DNA of 64,000 bases from Turritopsis dohrnii (lineage: Eukaryota > Cnidaria > Hydrozoa > Anthoathecata > Oceaniidae): contig BQMF02000027.1 of NCBI GenBank assembly GCA_027922465.2, forward strand, positions 372,001 to 436,000, given 5' to 3'. Under the pieces are notes generated by a model. It did not search any database. It saw nothing but the letters and a program-made list of their open reading frames with translations, and had not been told where the DNA came from. Below are positions 1-11,711 of the stretch, piece by piece. The translations under genes were made by a program, and so were the position numbers. Each line of letters starts with the position of its first letter. The stretch's first letter is position 1.

Positions 1-91
1 AAAGCATTTATAAGTTGCCATGTGCGGTGGTGACCTTCCCTTCCGCTTCTATTTCTGTTTCGGATTATACTCATTATTATACTTATGTGTA

Positions 92-216
92 ATCCCAATG
101 AGCAAAATCTTCAAAAAAGCACTGCGATGAAGAGAACTTTTATTGAAATTACGTTGATATTTCTATAGAAATTCACTCCTTCGCAGTAATTTTTCAGCAA
201 ATTTGCACACAGGGAT
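92..216. repeat. CCCAGY foldback MITE, copy 1
   Basis: Copy with both ends present (CCCAATGAGCAAAATC on the left, TTTGCACACAGGG on the right) around an inner inverted pair, CACTGCGATGAAGAG and CACTCCTTCGCAG. The family is described in the findings; the consensus is about 125 bp and nearly palindromic, so strand is undefined. Confidence 0.75.
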
Positions 217-443
217 GATAGTGCAATTTCTCGATTGACTTTATCAGTGTTGATCAGTACTGGTCAGACACCATTATTGAGAAATGAGCTCTTGTGTCGA
301 GAGACATACAAAATAAGTTGAATTAATCCAAAGCAGATGTAAAAAAAATTCGTGACTGGAAGTACCAATAACGAGATTTAAAAATCCAAATAATGAAGAA
401 TTGGCTGCTTCAGGAATTCCACCAGATCATTCTGAGCATGACA

Positions 444-566
444 CCCCATCGGGCAAAATCGTCAAAAAAGTCACAGTGTCGAAGAGCATTCCTATTGAAA
501 TAGTGCGTATATTTTCATAGAAATGTACTCCTTCGCAGAGATTTTTTAACAAATTTGCCCATTGGG
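444..566. repeat. CCCAGY foldback MITE, copy 2
   Basis: Full-length copy: CCCATCGGGCAAAATCGTC at the left end, AACAAATTTGCCCATTGGG at the right end. Confidence 0.8.
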
Positions 567-1788
567 ACATCACTGGAAGAAATAGTAACGGGAAAAAATG
601 AACGAAGGATCTAAAGTAAACTGTGTTTGAATCTCAGAAAATATCAAAGAATCGCTTGCTGTAACAGATATGGGAGATATAGCTTGTGAATCCTCTGGAA
701 GTAGAACATTGACAAGAAAGAAAAAAAATGAAGAGATGACTTTTTCCAAGACTCGAAAAATGGAACAAGAAACTCTTATCTTTGTAAAAGAAAAAGCAGA
801 GAGAAAGAAAGAGAAAAGAGAAAGCAGTAAAATAATAAAAATAATAAAAAATCTGAATAACAACTTAACTTTAGAAATTGAGTTGCAGGAAAAAATGTTT
901 TCAGGAATGTAATTCAACAGCAGTTTCTTTTGGCAACAACTCTGACAGCAAATAAGATAATTTTATGCAGACTTTTACTCAATTTTATTGCTTCAGTGAT
1001 TTTGTTTTGTTTTGCTTCTTGGTTTTGTTTTGACCTGTAGTGGACACTGAGTTCTAACTTCAGATCATGATTGGCATAAAAGCATGCGGTGGGAGTTCGA
1101 TCAACATGCCAGCCATTATTGTGTCTTTTACCTTCAATTGGGACAGATAAATTACTAATCAAACCAATAGGAGTAACCACTGATTGAAATTTGATTGCAT
1201 GCACATTTTTGTGATCATTAAAGAGTAGTTTTTGATTAAATCAGGCCTAAACATGGGCATACAGTCCCGTTAATTTCATAAATTCTCATAAAGGAGCCCT
1301 ATTATTTTCTTTGAAATTGTATTTAGCCAAGGTGGATCAAAATCACAGAGTGAGTTTTCATAGTTAGTATATAAGATGTTCATAACGTAATTATAGATCA
1401 TTACAGAGTTTGGGAGAAGAGACCTTCTAAAATGTGGAACTAAGTCTGAATGTCTGCATGGGATGGGTAAAATGTTCAAAATGTTTGTACGAAGCTTCCA
1501 GTCCTCAAAATATCTATCCTAGGTGCTGATTTTATTCTAGATATCTGTAGATCAGCTTTATAAAATTTGATAATCACTCATCATCAGTTTATCTAGGTCA
1601 AATTCATGGTAATTCCCATAAGGAAAATCCAGGTTTATGCTTGAGGAAAAACCATCCATCAACAAAAGGGTTGGCTTCTCTAAATATTGCCATTCTTATC
1701 TCAAGGTATAATAAGGATAAAACAAGGTTGACTAGGTCAAAACATAATGTTGAAAAAAGTTTACTTACAAAATGGTAATGAGACCTAC

Positions 1789-2016
1789 CATAATGTAATC
1801 TATTTCTTCTTGTGAGATTTCTGGTCTTTTATACTTATCAGGAAGAATATCGGTAACAAAAACGGATGCACCATTAGGTTTAGAGAACTGCAAATCTGGA
1901 GAAGTTATGTTATTAACCGGCGCTGCAGCTGCAACTGTCTGTTGTGGCAAAGTCATGTTACGCACAGCCTCTATACCAGCATCTAAAAATTTAATTTCCA
2001 GATCTTCAAAGTGCAA
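1789..2016 (-). other. Exon-like open segment, unidentified
   Basis: A minus-strand open frame of about 75 residues ending in PEISQEEIDYIM, immediately followed on that strand by a good splice donor (GTAGGT). An in-frame stop lies just upstream of 2016, with a TTTTTAG acceptor-like site at about 1986. Composition looks protein-like (Ala/Pro-rich middle, then a conserved-looking acidic end), but no family is recognised and no partner exon was found within the window. It may be a terminal part of a gene whose other exons lie beyond coordinate 1, or chance. Confidence 0.3.
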
Positions 2017-2268
2017 TCAAGTTACCTTCATAGCCACGAAACAATCCAAATTTTTTCCAAAATGCATATAGTAAAAGAATAAAATCAGTAAATAAACTAA
2101 TCATTAAATAACAGGATGAAAATATTTTTTAGACACCAGTTTTGTTTTATTTACAGTTTGAAGGAAACTTATACACAGTAAGGTATATAGATTCCAAATC
2201 AATTAATTAGTTTTGTTGTGCTCCATTATTATTTATGAACATTTTTGAGAAAATTTTTTATCTCTTAA

Positions 2269-3619
2269 AGGAGTGGTGTCATGAAAATTGGAAAAAAAAT
2301 TTTTTCTTCATATATTCCTTATTTTAATGTAGATACTACAAAATAAATTTAATTTGAAAAAAAATAATCTTTTTTTCGCTATAAAAGGCCACTTTAAAAC
2401 ATAAGCTTAAAACGCTGAATAAATAATAATAATTATGTGACGTCATTGAAGAAGTTATATTCAGTGTTGATGCATGTTTTGCATTCAAATCGAGCGAGTG
2501 AAATTCAAGCAATAACTAAGTATTTTTTTTTTAAAATCTAATGAAAAACATGGTTATTTGTGCTGCTGTTGGATGTGAAAGTGACTCAACCAAAGGACAG
2601 AACATTAATTTGTTTAGATTATCTAAAATTCATATTTAAAAAAATATGGATTTCAAAGTTGAAGCGAGGCCAATCTTCCATCTTTACGTCACTTAAATTT
2701 TAAAGAATCATGTTTTGGAAGAAATTTGATAGTAAACATGTTATAAGGAGTTTACTTTAGTGTTTTATCTACATATTTCGCTATATGTAGGTGAACTTTT
2801 ACTTTTTGCGTGCAAGTGTTTTTTCGATTTTTGTTTTCATGTTTCTCTTCAAACTGGGCTTTTGAATATTATTCCGTTTCACCGATTATTTCATTATTGT
2901 TTTCATAGAAGGAGTTATTGATTCTTGAACTCCTGAACTGATGTTACACAATTTTCACCTGAAACGGAAAATTGGAAAAACGTTAACTTTTAATATATGA
3001 ATTTTACTACGATCAATGATCAACTCAATATTACATGTATTTTTTTTTTTCGTTTTGATTTGTACAAAAATTGTTTTGAAATTTATCGTCTTCGATCGCA
3101 TAAACTTCTTTGCAACCAGAACAATCAATTCCTCTTGCTACAATTTCTACATTTGCATCACTGTTTGTTGCCAACTCTCTCCGGTAAAGCATTTACGTCA
3201 GCATCATCAAAATCATCATCCGGAATTCTTCATGTTCTTTACAGCAACTGGGTCAAAACTATATGGCTTAAACCGCTAAAATTCTCTGTGAAATCCTTGA
3301 ATAAAACTCATTGCTACATTCTTCATCTTCGCTGAGAACATCTGATTCCTCTTCACTTGAATTCTCACTCATGATTTTTGAAAACATGAAAAACTGATAT
3401 GCTCCTTTGCACTGACATAACAAATAAAAATAAATGAAACTTCTTCAATGACATCACACGTTTTTCATCAGAAAAAAAGACGGGGGTTTATAAAATAATA
3501 AAAAACTCAATATCTTCAGAAGTATATAAAACGTTTTTAAAAAAAGCTTTAACGCAGGTTAACTATACATTTTTTAAACTAAAACTTGTCATAAAATTTC
3601 AAATGACGATACCACTCCT
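2269..3619. mobile_element. Non-autonomous TTAA-flanked DNA transposon with THAP fragment (Kolobok-like)
   Basis: Inverted ends AGGAGTGGTGTC (2269) and GATACCACTCCT (to 3619) are each flanked by TTAA (2265-2268 and 3620-3623), as expected for a TTAA target duplication. Inside, at about 2550-2700 on the plus strand, is a broken THAP zinc-finger start: MVICAAVGCESDSTKG, then NLFRLSK, interrupted by a stop and frameshift, then WISKLKRG in another frame. On the minus strand at about 3372 a second start opens an acidic peptide (MSENSSEEESDVLSEDE). THAP plus TTAA target sites is the combination known for the Kolobok superfamily; piggyBac also uses TTAA but lacks THAP. No catalytic core is seen, so this is a deletion derivative. 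Confidence 0.75.
2550..2700 (+). pseudogene. THAP-domain fragment of a transposase, disrupted
   Basis: The first C-x4-C pair of a THAP finger is readable (CAAVGC) followed by FRL and, after a frame change, WISKLKRG, the usual tryptophan-containing segment. A stop codon follows LSKIHI and the frame shifts, so no functional product is expected. It lies inside the TTAA-flanked element and is probably the remnant of its DNA-binding domain. Confidence 0.6.
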
Positions 3620-3623
3620 TTAA

Positions 3624-5045
3624 GAAACAGATGACAGAGCAGGGAAAGAAATTAGCTACATAGGTGTCAAAATACTTTCATCGTGCCAAAAAAAGATTTA
3701 TCACATGAGTATTCTCTATTAGGGACCTTTCAATATCAGAAGAGACAGAACTTTGAGAAGGGGGTCAAAACTCTAGCCAAACACTCCCTATTTGAGATAG
3801 CAACCTCTTCTTAAAAGAAATCAGGGAAGCATAACATTGTAAGTTTAAAACTTGTTTATCCCGTATATAAAGCTGTTTACAAAAAATACAGTCCTCTTTG
3901 AAGTTTCAAAACATTAAGTCTCCTAATCAAGAACTTGAAAACAACTATTTCTCTCAGTCATAAGACAGTCCTCCAACCAATCAAGATTAGGCCAATGGAA
4001 ATTTTATATTAGTTTAGCATCACCCACCCGCATCAGTTTAAGTGCCCGCGTAAAAAAGTTCATTATTTTACACAATTTCATTATTCCAATACAAAATGAC
4101 AATTCTTAAAAAGAACAATACATCATTCACTTAATTTGCTTGCCTACCCACCACTGACCATCATACCACAACGGTTTAAAATGTCCAAGTTGCTCTTCCC
4201 CGTGGGTCTAACGACTTCACCAGTGTGTTCCCTCTAATCAATGTAGTGGAATTTCGACATTCCATTATGTAATTGAAGTAGACATTAATTTTTGCAGTGT
4301 TTTGGAATAATTAGAGTTATCTATGGTTTCAATTTCTATCAGATATATAAATATACATGCTGAAAAAGCCAACTTTGCAAAATATATACCTAATTTACAA
4401 AACTATGTTTCATGAAAATTTCTTTTTTTTAAAATGCGATCAAAGAAAAAGCAGGTCTCAAATAATTTGAAAGCTCTCGAGTTAGTACTGAATCTCCAAC
4501 GGGCAGAATCTCAGTGATTAAAATAATGCAAAATAGCGTATTTGATATGTTCTCTGGCTAGCACTGGAACAAATTAATCAATAATGAAAACAGCGGCATG
4601 ACATTTAAACTAACATAAAATTTCCATCAGCCTTATTCCTGATTCAGGAAATTAATGATCAACCACTTCCTTCCTTCTTTATGTATGCACCAACTACTGT
4701 CAATGTTCCTTTTTATGAACTAGGATTCTGATGTTTCATCACGATCTTTTATGACTGGAGGTAACTTGAGGATAATCAATAGCAGTCTTACCATCTTAGT
4801 ACATGTGATTGCATTCTGGTACTAACAGCACCCAGAGTAGATCCATCATATCCTATAGCTTTTAAATTTTTTATCAGCATATTTCAGTTAAATTTACGTT
4901 TTTACATTTGAGATCACATGTCCTTGATAAAATAGAGGTGAAAGGTCTTAGTTTCAAAAACACAAATCTTACAACGAAAATCCTGTAAGTAAAAATAAAT
5001 TAACAGATATAATATCATCTATATCCTAATACGCGGACGTGTCAC
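3624..5045. other. No gene seen; one dispersed repeat
   Basis: AT-rich DNA without a convincing exon. Positions 3986-4201 form a direct repeat with 6061-6245; nothing else is recognised. Confidence 0.5.
3986..4201 (+). repeat. Direct repeat A, copy 1
   Basis: About 215 bp beginning ATTAGGCCAATGGAAATTTT and ending AAGTTGCTCTTCCCC, closely matching 6061-6245 in the same orientation. The second copy lacks about 30 bp around CAAAATGACAATTCTTAAAA. No terminal inverted repeats seen. Confidence 0.85.
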
Positions 5046-5590
5046 ACTTTTATTTTAGAGAGTGATATATTTAAGTAAATTTTACGGTCAAGTTCTTCTT
5101 ATGTGCGCGTAAAACCACGTATAGGCGAGTGACACTTTTTTCACGATTATATATTCCAAAAGCACGTGGCATTTGACGTCATTTTTTTATGATCACGGGG
5201 AATCATTGCATTGCATCCCCAATCGAACGCGATGTTTTTGGGGAAATATCTTCGAGAACCAATAGGGATAACTGACGTTTTTTTTAGGGTCCGCGATACC
5301 AGTGATGGGGTGACACAATATTTGGGCCTAAATTTTATTTGGTACTGTGGCTATGACGTCACCAAGATCTTTGATCGACGATATCTCTGCAACGGTTGGT
5401 CGTAGCGAAAACGATCCCATACACTTTTTTGATCAGTTTTTCGAGGCTCTACAACATGGACACTTTCCAGTCGTGATTCCATGATTTAATTTGTCGTCAC
5501 CTCTTGCAACACGGGAGGGAGGGGATTTGACACATCATTTTCGCAGTTAGACATGGTAAAAAGCTTTTACCCGGGTTACTAGTGTTCCAA
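5046..5590 (+). repeat. Dispersed element B, copy 1 (inverted relative to copy at 44 kb)
   Basis: Contains CACTTTTATTTTAGAGAGTG at its left end, then GTGCGCGTAAAACCACGT, TGGGGAAATATCTTCGAGAA and CGACGATATCTCTGCAACGG. The reverse complement of 44020-44520 aligns along this whole stretch with scattered differences. Probably a non-autonomous DNA transposon; see the 43.87 kb copy, where both ends are visible. Confidence 0.75.
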
Positions 5591-6060
5591 GAGAAAACAG
5601 GATTCTTCATTCACCAGTCAAAAAAACAACATGAAGACAAAAAGAGAAAATGCAGTCAACCTACATCTTTCTTGTATGCTAGGTCTTTCAGGGAAAGATA
5701 TTAATGGTGATGACAAACGAGGTAAAGTAAATATTCTTCGTCGAGATAGAAATCTAGAAATCAGTCTAATTTCTGCTGCCATTTTAAACTTATGTCGCCT
5801 TTCCACGAATTTTTGGGCGTCTTCGTAAAAGAAATGAGAGAGAGGGCGTTTAATTTACTGAAATTGAAAATAAGAAACCTGGTCAAATACTTTTAAACAA
5901 CATAAACGAGACACATTGAGAAAGGACCATTTGCTTTTGGATCCTTGATGAAACGTTTAGATGTGTAGGCGAAAGTCAAAGATGATTAATTTCCTGTGTG
6001 AGCCAAATTTAGTACTGATGTAAGTAAGCTGTTTATCCTTGGTACCTACATAGGGCATTG

Positions 6061-6245
6061 ATTAGGCCAACGGAAATTTTATATTAGTTTAGCGTCACCC
6101 ACTCGCATCAGTTCAGTGCCCGCGTAAAAAAGTTCATTATTTTACACAATTTCATTATTCCAAAATACATCATCCACTTAATTTCCTTGCCTACCTACTG
6201 ACCATCATACCACAACGGTTTAAAATGTCCAAGTTGCTCTTCCCC
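6061..6245 (+). repeat. Direct repeat A, copy 2
   Basis: Starts ATTAGGCCAACGGAAATTTT and ends CCAAGTTGCTCTTCCCC; shorter than the copy at 3986 because of an internal deletion. Confidence 0.85.
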
Positions 6246-6751
6246 ATGCCGGTAGTAATGTGGGGCACATTCCTTTGCAATTATCAAAGCATGTTGCCAT
6301 GTTTTTGAAATTGCAAGGCTCATACATGAAAGCAGAGGTGACTGGAAAGTACGTTAACTGGGGAGCTATGGATTAGGGCTACGATGTATATTCCACGGTT
6401 AGTGATCAAGAAAAGGCTGTCACTTGGCTAATACAAATAAAATAAACTTGATGATAAAAATATTATAAAAGTATTGTAAACAGATGTTTAGAAAAAAAGA
6501 AAAAAGAAAAGAAATAAAATACCGAATTCTGAATTTTTCGGTGTCCGCTTTATAAAGATACATTTTAGGGGGAATTGTTGTGAGGGACCTGGAAAACATA
6601 TCCGCTGTATATCAGAAAAAGTGAAGTCCGAGCCTTGTGGAATTTTATTCAGAATTCACTAAAAACAAACTATTTACAAGTTGAGAAATATTATTCCATA
6701 AACTTATGAGCACGGAATTTCATTTACAAAGGAATGCTTTTTAAATAATGT

Positions 6752-8107
6752 CAGAGGGTAACACTTAATGGTTATAGCTCTGTTTGGGAGAAAATCAAGG
6801 CTGGTGTCCCTCAGGGTTCTATTCTGGGGCCCCTGTTGTTTTTGATCTTCATTAACGACCTACCCAATGACCTCGAGTCTGTTACTAAGATCTTTGCAGA
6901 TGATACTTCACTCTTTTCTTTGGTTAAAAATCAGCAGGAAAGCTCAAACAAGCTGAATAGAGATCTGGAGAAAATTCGTGTTTGGGCTCATCAATGGAAG
7001 ATGTCATTTAATCCTGATCCTTCAAAGCAGGCGGTTGGAGTCTATTTTTCAAAAAGGCCTGCTGTAGCTAATGTTCCGCTTATTTCCTTCAATGGTGCTC
7101 CAATACACTCTTCTAATAGCCAAAAGCATTTAGGACTTGTCCTGGATGCTAAGCTAAACTTCGATTGTCATCTCAATGGGAAAATTCAGAAAGCAAACAA
7201 AGGCATCGGCCTAATTAATAAACTTCGCAAGTATTTATCGCGAAGTGCTCTCTTAACCATATTCAAGGCTTACGTTAGACCTCATTTAGATTATGGAGAT
7301 ATCATATACGATAATCCAGGCAACGCCACTTTTTCGCAAAAACTTGAGTCTGTTCAGTATAATGCCTGTCTAGCTATTACCGGATGCATCCGTGGGACCT
7401 CAAGGGAGAAGCTTTATTCTAAGCTGGGTATTGAGAGCTTGGCCGACCGACGTCAAAGCCGAAGGCTTTTCTTTTTCTACAAAATTATGAATGGAATGGC
7501 CCCAAGATATTTGTCTGACTTGATTCCTATTCAGAATAGAGCTCCTGCCAATCTCAGATTGAGACTTCCTGTGTATCCAATGGAGGCTCGTACTGAACGC
7601 TATCGAAACTCTTTCTTTCCATCTTGTATCAATCAGTGGAATAGCTTGGATCATCGTATACGTGATCTCCCTTCTATTTCTAGTTTTAAGCGTGCTATCT
7701 TTGAATTCATCCGTCCAAAGCCGTCGCCAACTTTTGGAGTCCAAAACAATTATGGCCTTGTATTACTTACTCGGTTAAGGGTTGGGTTTAGTCATCTTCG
7801 TGAACATAAATTTAGGCACGGGTTTCTTGATACGCTCGACCCCTTTTGTGCTTGTAGAACAAATTCTATTGAGACAACCGAACATTACCTATTACAATGC
7901 TCTGACTTTTCAAACCAAAGACTCGAGCTGTTTGACAACCTCAGAACTGTAGATGCTGTATTTATGCCACTAAACCTAAAATCTTTAGGACGACTTTTGC
8001 TTTTTGGCGATTTATCTTTGTCTGTAAATGAAAATCGAGACATTTTAAATCATGTTATTACATTTATTTTAGAAACCGATCGTTTTAGTGGCTCTCTCTT
8101 TGATTGA
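6752..8107 (+). pseudogene. 5'-truncated LINE reverse transcriptase ORF
   Basis: Open frame of about 450 codons covering the C-terminal half of a non-LTR retrotransposon reverse transcriptase. Visible motifs are GVPQGSILGPLLF (template-gripping motif), then FADDTSLF with the two catalytic aspartates, QKHLGLVLDAKLNF, and AYVRPHLDYG, all typical of the Jockey/CR1-type RT-thumb region, followed by a C-terminal tail with a C-x-C...H-x4-C pattern (FCACRTN, EHYLLQC). The frame opens upstream of the first ATG at 6836, so the N-terminal RT fingers, endonuclease and ORF1 are missing: this is a typical 5'-truncated insertion. The absence of stops over the retained part suggests a fairly recent insertion. 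It cannot be autonomous. Confidence 0.88.
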
Positions 8108-8152
8108 AATGTAACTCCTCCCTTAAACTGTTTTTTTGTTTATTATATATAA

Positions 8153-8184
<32 letters not shown>

Positions 8185-8490
8185 GTCATCCTATTTTTCT
8201 TATAGTCTATAGAGTCCAAGCTCCTGGCGATGTCGCCTAGTGTGTCTTGATGGAGCTTGGGCTCTCTTGTTGTTTTTGTGTAATCCTGTAAATTGTTTAT
8301 GTATTGTGTTTCAAAATTATAAAGAAAAAAAAAAATTATAAAAGGAAAAAAGGAAAAAAAAAACAAACTTTATTTTCGGATCCTACTTCTGGCGATATCG
8401 CCTTGAGCGCCTTGCGGAAGTAGGGTCCTTTAACGTTTGTATTTGTATTTGTTTTTGTGTACGTGATGATTAATTCAATAAAGAAAAAAA
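8108..8490 (+). repeat. LINE 3' UTR with two similar stem-loops and A-rich tail
   Basis: A run of about 30 T residues (near 8148-8178) is followed by two hairpins: 8211-8266, with arms GAGTCCAAGCTCC / GGAGCTTGGGCTC, and 8378-8430, with arms GGATCCTACTTC / GAAGTAGGGTCC. Both carry TGGCGATNTCGCC right after the 5' arm. Each is followed by a T-rich stretch and an A-rich run (AAAGAAAAAAAAAAA; AATAAAGAAAAAAAAA). The second A-run probably marks the 3' end of the insertion. Confidence 0.7.
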
Positions 8491-9060
8491 AAAAAAATAA
8501 TGTCTGTTGAGCCCCAATTTGTAACACAATCTTGCCCTAATTGGTAATGGAATTATAGTGGCAGCAAGAAGGGAAATTATTCTATGTAGAAAAAAATGGG
8601 TCAATACTTGTAATTATGGTACCTAGTTATATTAAAACAATGACTGTTTAAGAATAGGAATAGGATTGCACACGAATAGGAGCGAGAAGTACCTTATGGG
8701 ACAAGAAAAATATCGGCCTAAATCTTCGTCGAACAAAAGTAAGGAAATTCCAACTTCTTGTCTTTTCCTAGAAAAACCACCCTCCCTGATAAGCGAAAAA
8801 GAAACATATATTAATGGAAGATATTTGTATTTGCATTTGACAGGACGTTCATCGTGAACAAGTGTGCGTGTTTTTCTCATCACGTCCTCTTATATTTTTC
8901 TGATATTATTCCTTAAGGCAAAACAATTTAAGTAATTTCAAAAGTAGTTTGAAAGTAGTTTTAAGAACTTATAACTCTTTTACTACATGTCGGGGCAAAA
9001 TTTATTACAAATTAGGGCAGGTATTACAAATTGAGACACAAACAATGTCTTCCAATAAGA
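8491..9060. other. No gene seen
   Basis: Short open frames only, on both strands, without recognisable motifs; 3' flank of the GPCR. Confidence 0.4.
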
Positions 9061-10061
9061 TTAGCTATAGCTCTCATTTGTTCGTGTTGAGGAATTTAAG
9101 TTTTCTCTTCCAAGCAGCTTACCACAAAACACTATTTTAACGTCTGTACGAAATTTTCTTGCAACCATCATATAAAGATAAAAATTAATGGATGAGTTTA
9201 GATAAAGCAGATAAACAAACACTTCGTATATCAAAACCGATACTGATCCTTTTGAGTTGTCTGAGAATGTTCTGATGGCTTCGTAAACGGACGTTGGAAA
9301 CGTGAAGAAGAAAAAAACCCACGCAACTACCAAAGACATTGAAGTTACCCTACGCGGGGTTTCCTTGTTTACTGTTTTTGTTCCCAATCTTTGTTCCTTT
9401 CCTTTCAAATCGTTTGAAAGTTCTATCGTCATAGCAATCGTAAAACACAAAATTACTAACCATGGAAACAAGCGATCAAAAATAACCATTCTTATGATCT
9501 TGTAGATTTTGTTAAATGTATCGGGTATATTAAATGGACATTTTTCAGTTAATGTTGTCCTTTTGGATTGCTGTATCTCCAGAAGTATGGCAAATGGCAA
9601 ATAATATGCACAAGTACAATGGCAAAAATACTGATGCGAGCTCGATTAATCGTACAAAGTCTTCTTGCTTTTAGCGGAAACTTGACCGTCACGTATCTTT
9701 CAAATGTCATAAACATCAATAACCATGCTGACACGCCAAGACCAAGTCGGATCGAGAAGAAATATAAAACGCAGAAATATTTGTTTTGTTGGATGGGACT
9801 GTTTGGAATACGACTTAGCCACCGAACGAAAAACAATAACATGACAAAATTATCAGACCATGCTAAGATCTTCATGTAATAACAAGTGGAAATATGGCTA
9901 TATTTCGGCTTATTCAAAACAATGTACGTCATCGTATTACCGATTATACCGAACAGTATGATAACCATGGGTAGAACGTGTTTAAACCACCACGGTGGGG
10001 ATTCGGGTGCGGTCTGTGGAGATATGGTTGTAGTGTTGTTGAAACTCCCTCTCCAATCCAT
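9061..10061 (-). pseudogene. Rhodopsin-class GPCR, single exon, one-base frameshift
   Basis: Two overlapping minus-strand frames (10061-9549 and the frame ending at 9061) together give a complete seven-helix receptor of about 330 residues. Frame 1 holds TM1 with GN (ILFGIIGNT), TM2 with LAWSDNFVML, the TM3 cysteine (KYFCVLYF), ERY in place of DRY (MTFERYVTV) and TM4. Frame 2 holds the second extracellular cysteine (TEKCPF), TM5, TM6 with FTFP and TM7 with NSSINFYLY in place of NPxxY. The shift lies at about 9560-9567, at CCAAAAGG on the coding strand, where one extra A would join the frames. Intronless, amine/peptide-receptor-like; ligand unknown. It is either a young pseudogene or an assembly indel in a homopolymer; everything else looks functional. 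Confidence 0.8.
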
Positions 10062-10276
10062 TTTGAGTCTTTAATCAGGCTTCTCTTAAAAAATGTAAAC
10101 AATTAGGCAGATACGTAAAATCAAAGGGCCTGTTACACGAAAAAATATAATTACTTATGAGGCTTTTTCAAAACTGTTCAACTCAAAAGTTACCTCGGAG
10201 ATTTCTGGAGATTTAAAAGCTTTTCTTGTATCAAAAGAAACATTATTTTGCACGCTTCTTTCAAGTGTAAATACAA

Positions 10277-10350
10277 GGTGTCTCAAAAAGACCTATCCAC
10301 AAACATTCAGAAAGTTTGCGGATAATTCTTTCTGAGACACCCTATATGAA
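10277..10350. repeat. Small hairpin element
   Basis: Ends AAGGTGTCTCAAAAAG and CTTTCTGAGACACCCT are complementary, enclosing CCTATCCACAAAC and GTTTGCGGATAATT, which also pair. A related single arm is at 19682-19720 (CAGGGTGTATCAGAGAGA). Looks like a miniature Tc1/mariner-type element; no target duplication was established. Confidence 0.6.
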
Positions 10351-11711
10351 GTTTTTATATATTTCCCCATAGGACGAAATATATGTTAAAACCGGCATTT
10401 CCTTCTCCTTCTCCTCGTTCACTTTTATAGCCGCAGTTCAGTATTGAACTTTGGCCTAGCCAAGGTAGATAAGAATAGCGGCTAGTCTTCAGTAAAGTAG
10501 TACGCCATCTTTTCAGTCAGTGCAGATGGGCTTTGGAAGATTTATGCATTTTTCTGCTAGCTTTTAAAATGATTCAATAGATGAAATGTTAAATGATGGA
10601 AATAAATCGTTTTATTTCTTAAAAAGTTGTATAAACTTTTTTGAATAAACGTGTAAAAAAACAGAAAAACATTGATATCGATGATATTTTGTTTTTGTTG
10701 ATAACAATGTGTGATGATGGTTGGTAATTAAATGCTTGGAACAACAAACCATTGAAGCTGTGATTTCAGTGCAAAGGTGAAAATTCATTATCAATAGCCA
10801 GGCTGAAGATTTATTTAGTATGATCCTGATATAATGTAGCCCAACTGAACTGAAAACAATGATGTACAGCCATAAAAAGGAGGGAGGAGGAAACCCTTTT
10901 CATGTGAAGAACAACCAGTTACATTAATTCAAAAACAGCAAGTAAATATGTGATGTCGTATATGCAATATAATATTCAGAAAACCAATTACGTATAATAT
11001 TGTAATAAACAGAGGATTGAGACACAATAACTTGAAAGAATCTGGTTGATCGAGTGTACTTCCTTCTTGTGGATAGCCGTTTATAATCCAACAACAGAGA
11101 CATAGTTTACTATGAATGAAATCTACGGTCATTTTGAAGCTGTATATCATATTTTATTTTGCAAAATTTAATAATACTGTCAATTTTCCTTATGAATAAC
11201 GAACGTAAATCAAAACACAATCCAACAGGACAGTCTGTAAATTAAATCAAGCCGGAACACGAACTTCTACTTTCAGCTATGTAATGATTTGGTTAAGAAT
11301 ATGTATTTTCACTACCAAAGTTTTTTTTTCGACGTGTCTACATGCCCGGCAGCCGGTCAGTAATTTTGAAAAACTAGATGCCCGGCACTCCGCAAAAATT
11401 GTTTTCGGCATTAACTTTAAGTGACCTAGTGTGTTTATCTTACATTTTCACACCATCAAACCCATCACATCACACAACTCCAAACCATCAAACCCATTGC
11501 ATAATTTATTCACCGGATGTCCATGTATCAAAAGGCAAGAAGTCCTGGTAACGAGATTGTTATTATTCTTAAGACGTAAGTATAGGAATAAAGAATGTGA
11601 CGCCGCTAGATTATTTTTGTAACTTAAAATTTATGTTCAAAGAAAGACAAATACAAATAGAAATACGAATACAAAAAGCAAAAGAAATCTTTTTTTAGGA
11701 GAGACTGTTGT

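Noticed and set aside
570..917. 115-codon minus-strand frame rich in Phe, Leu and Ser
   Set aside because: Its composition follows the A/G-rich plus strand (low complexity); no signal or motif supports it.
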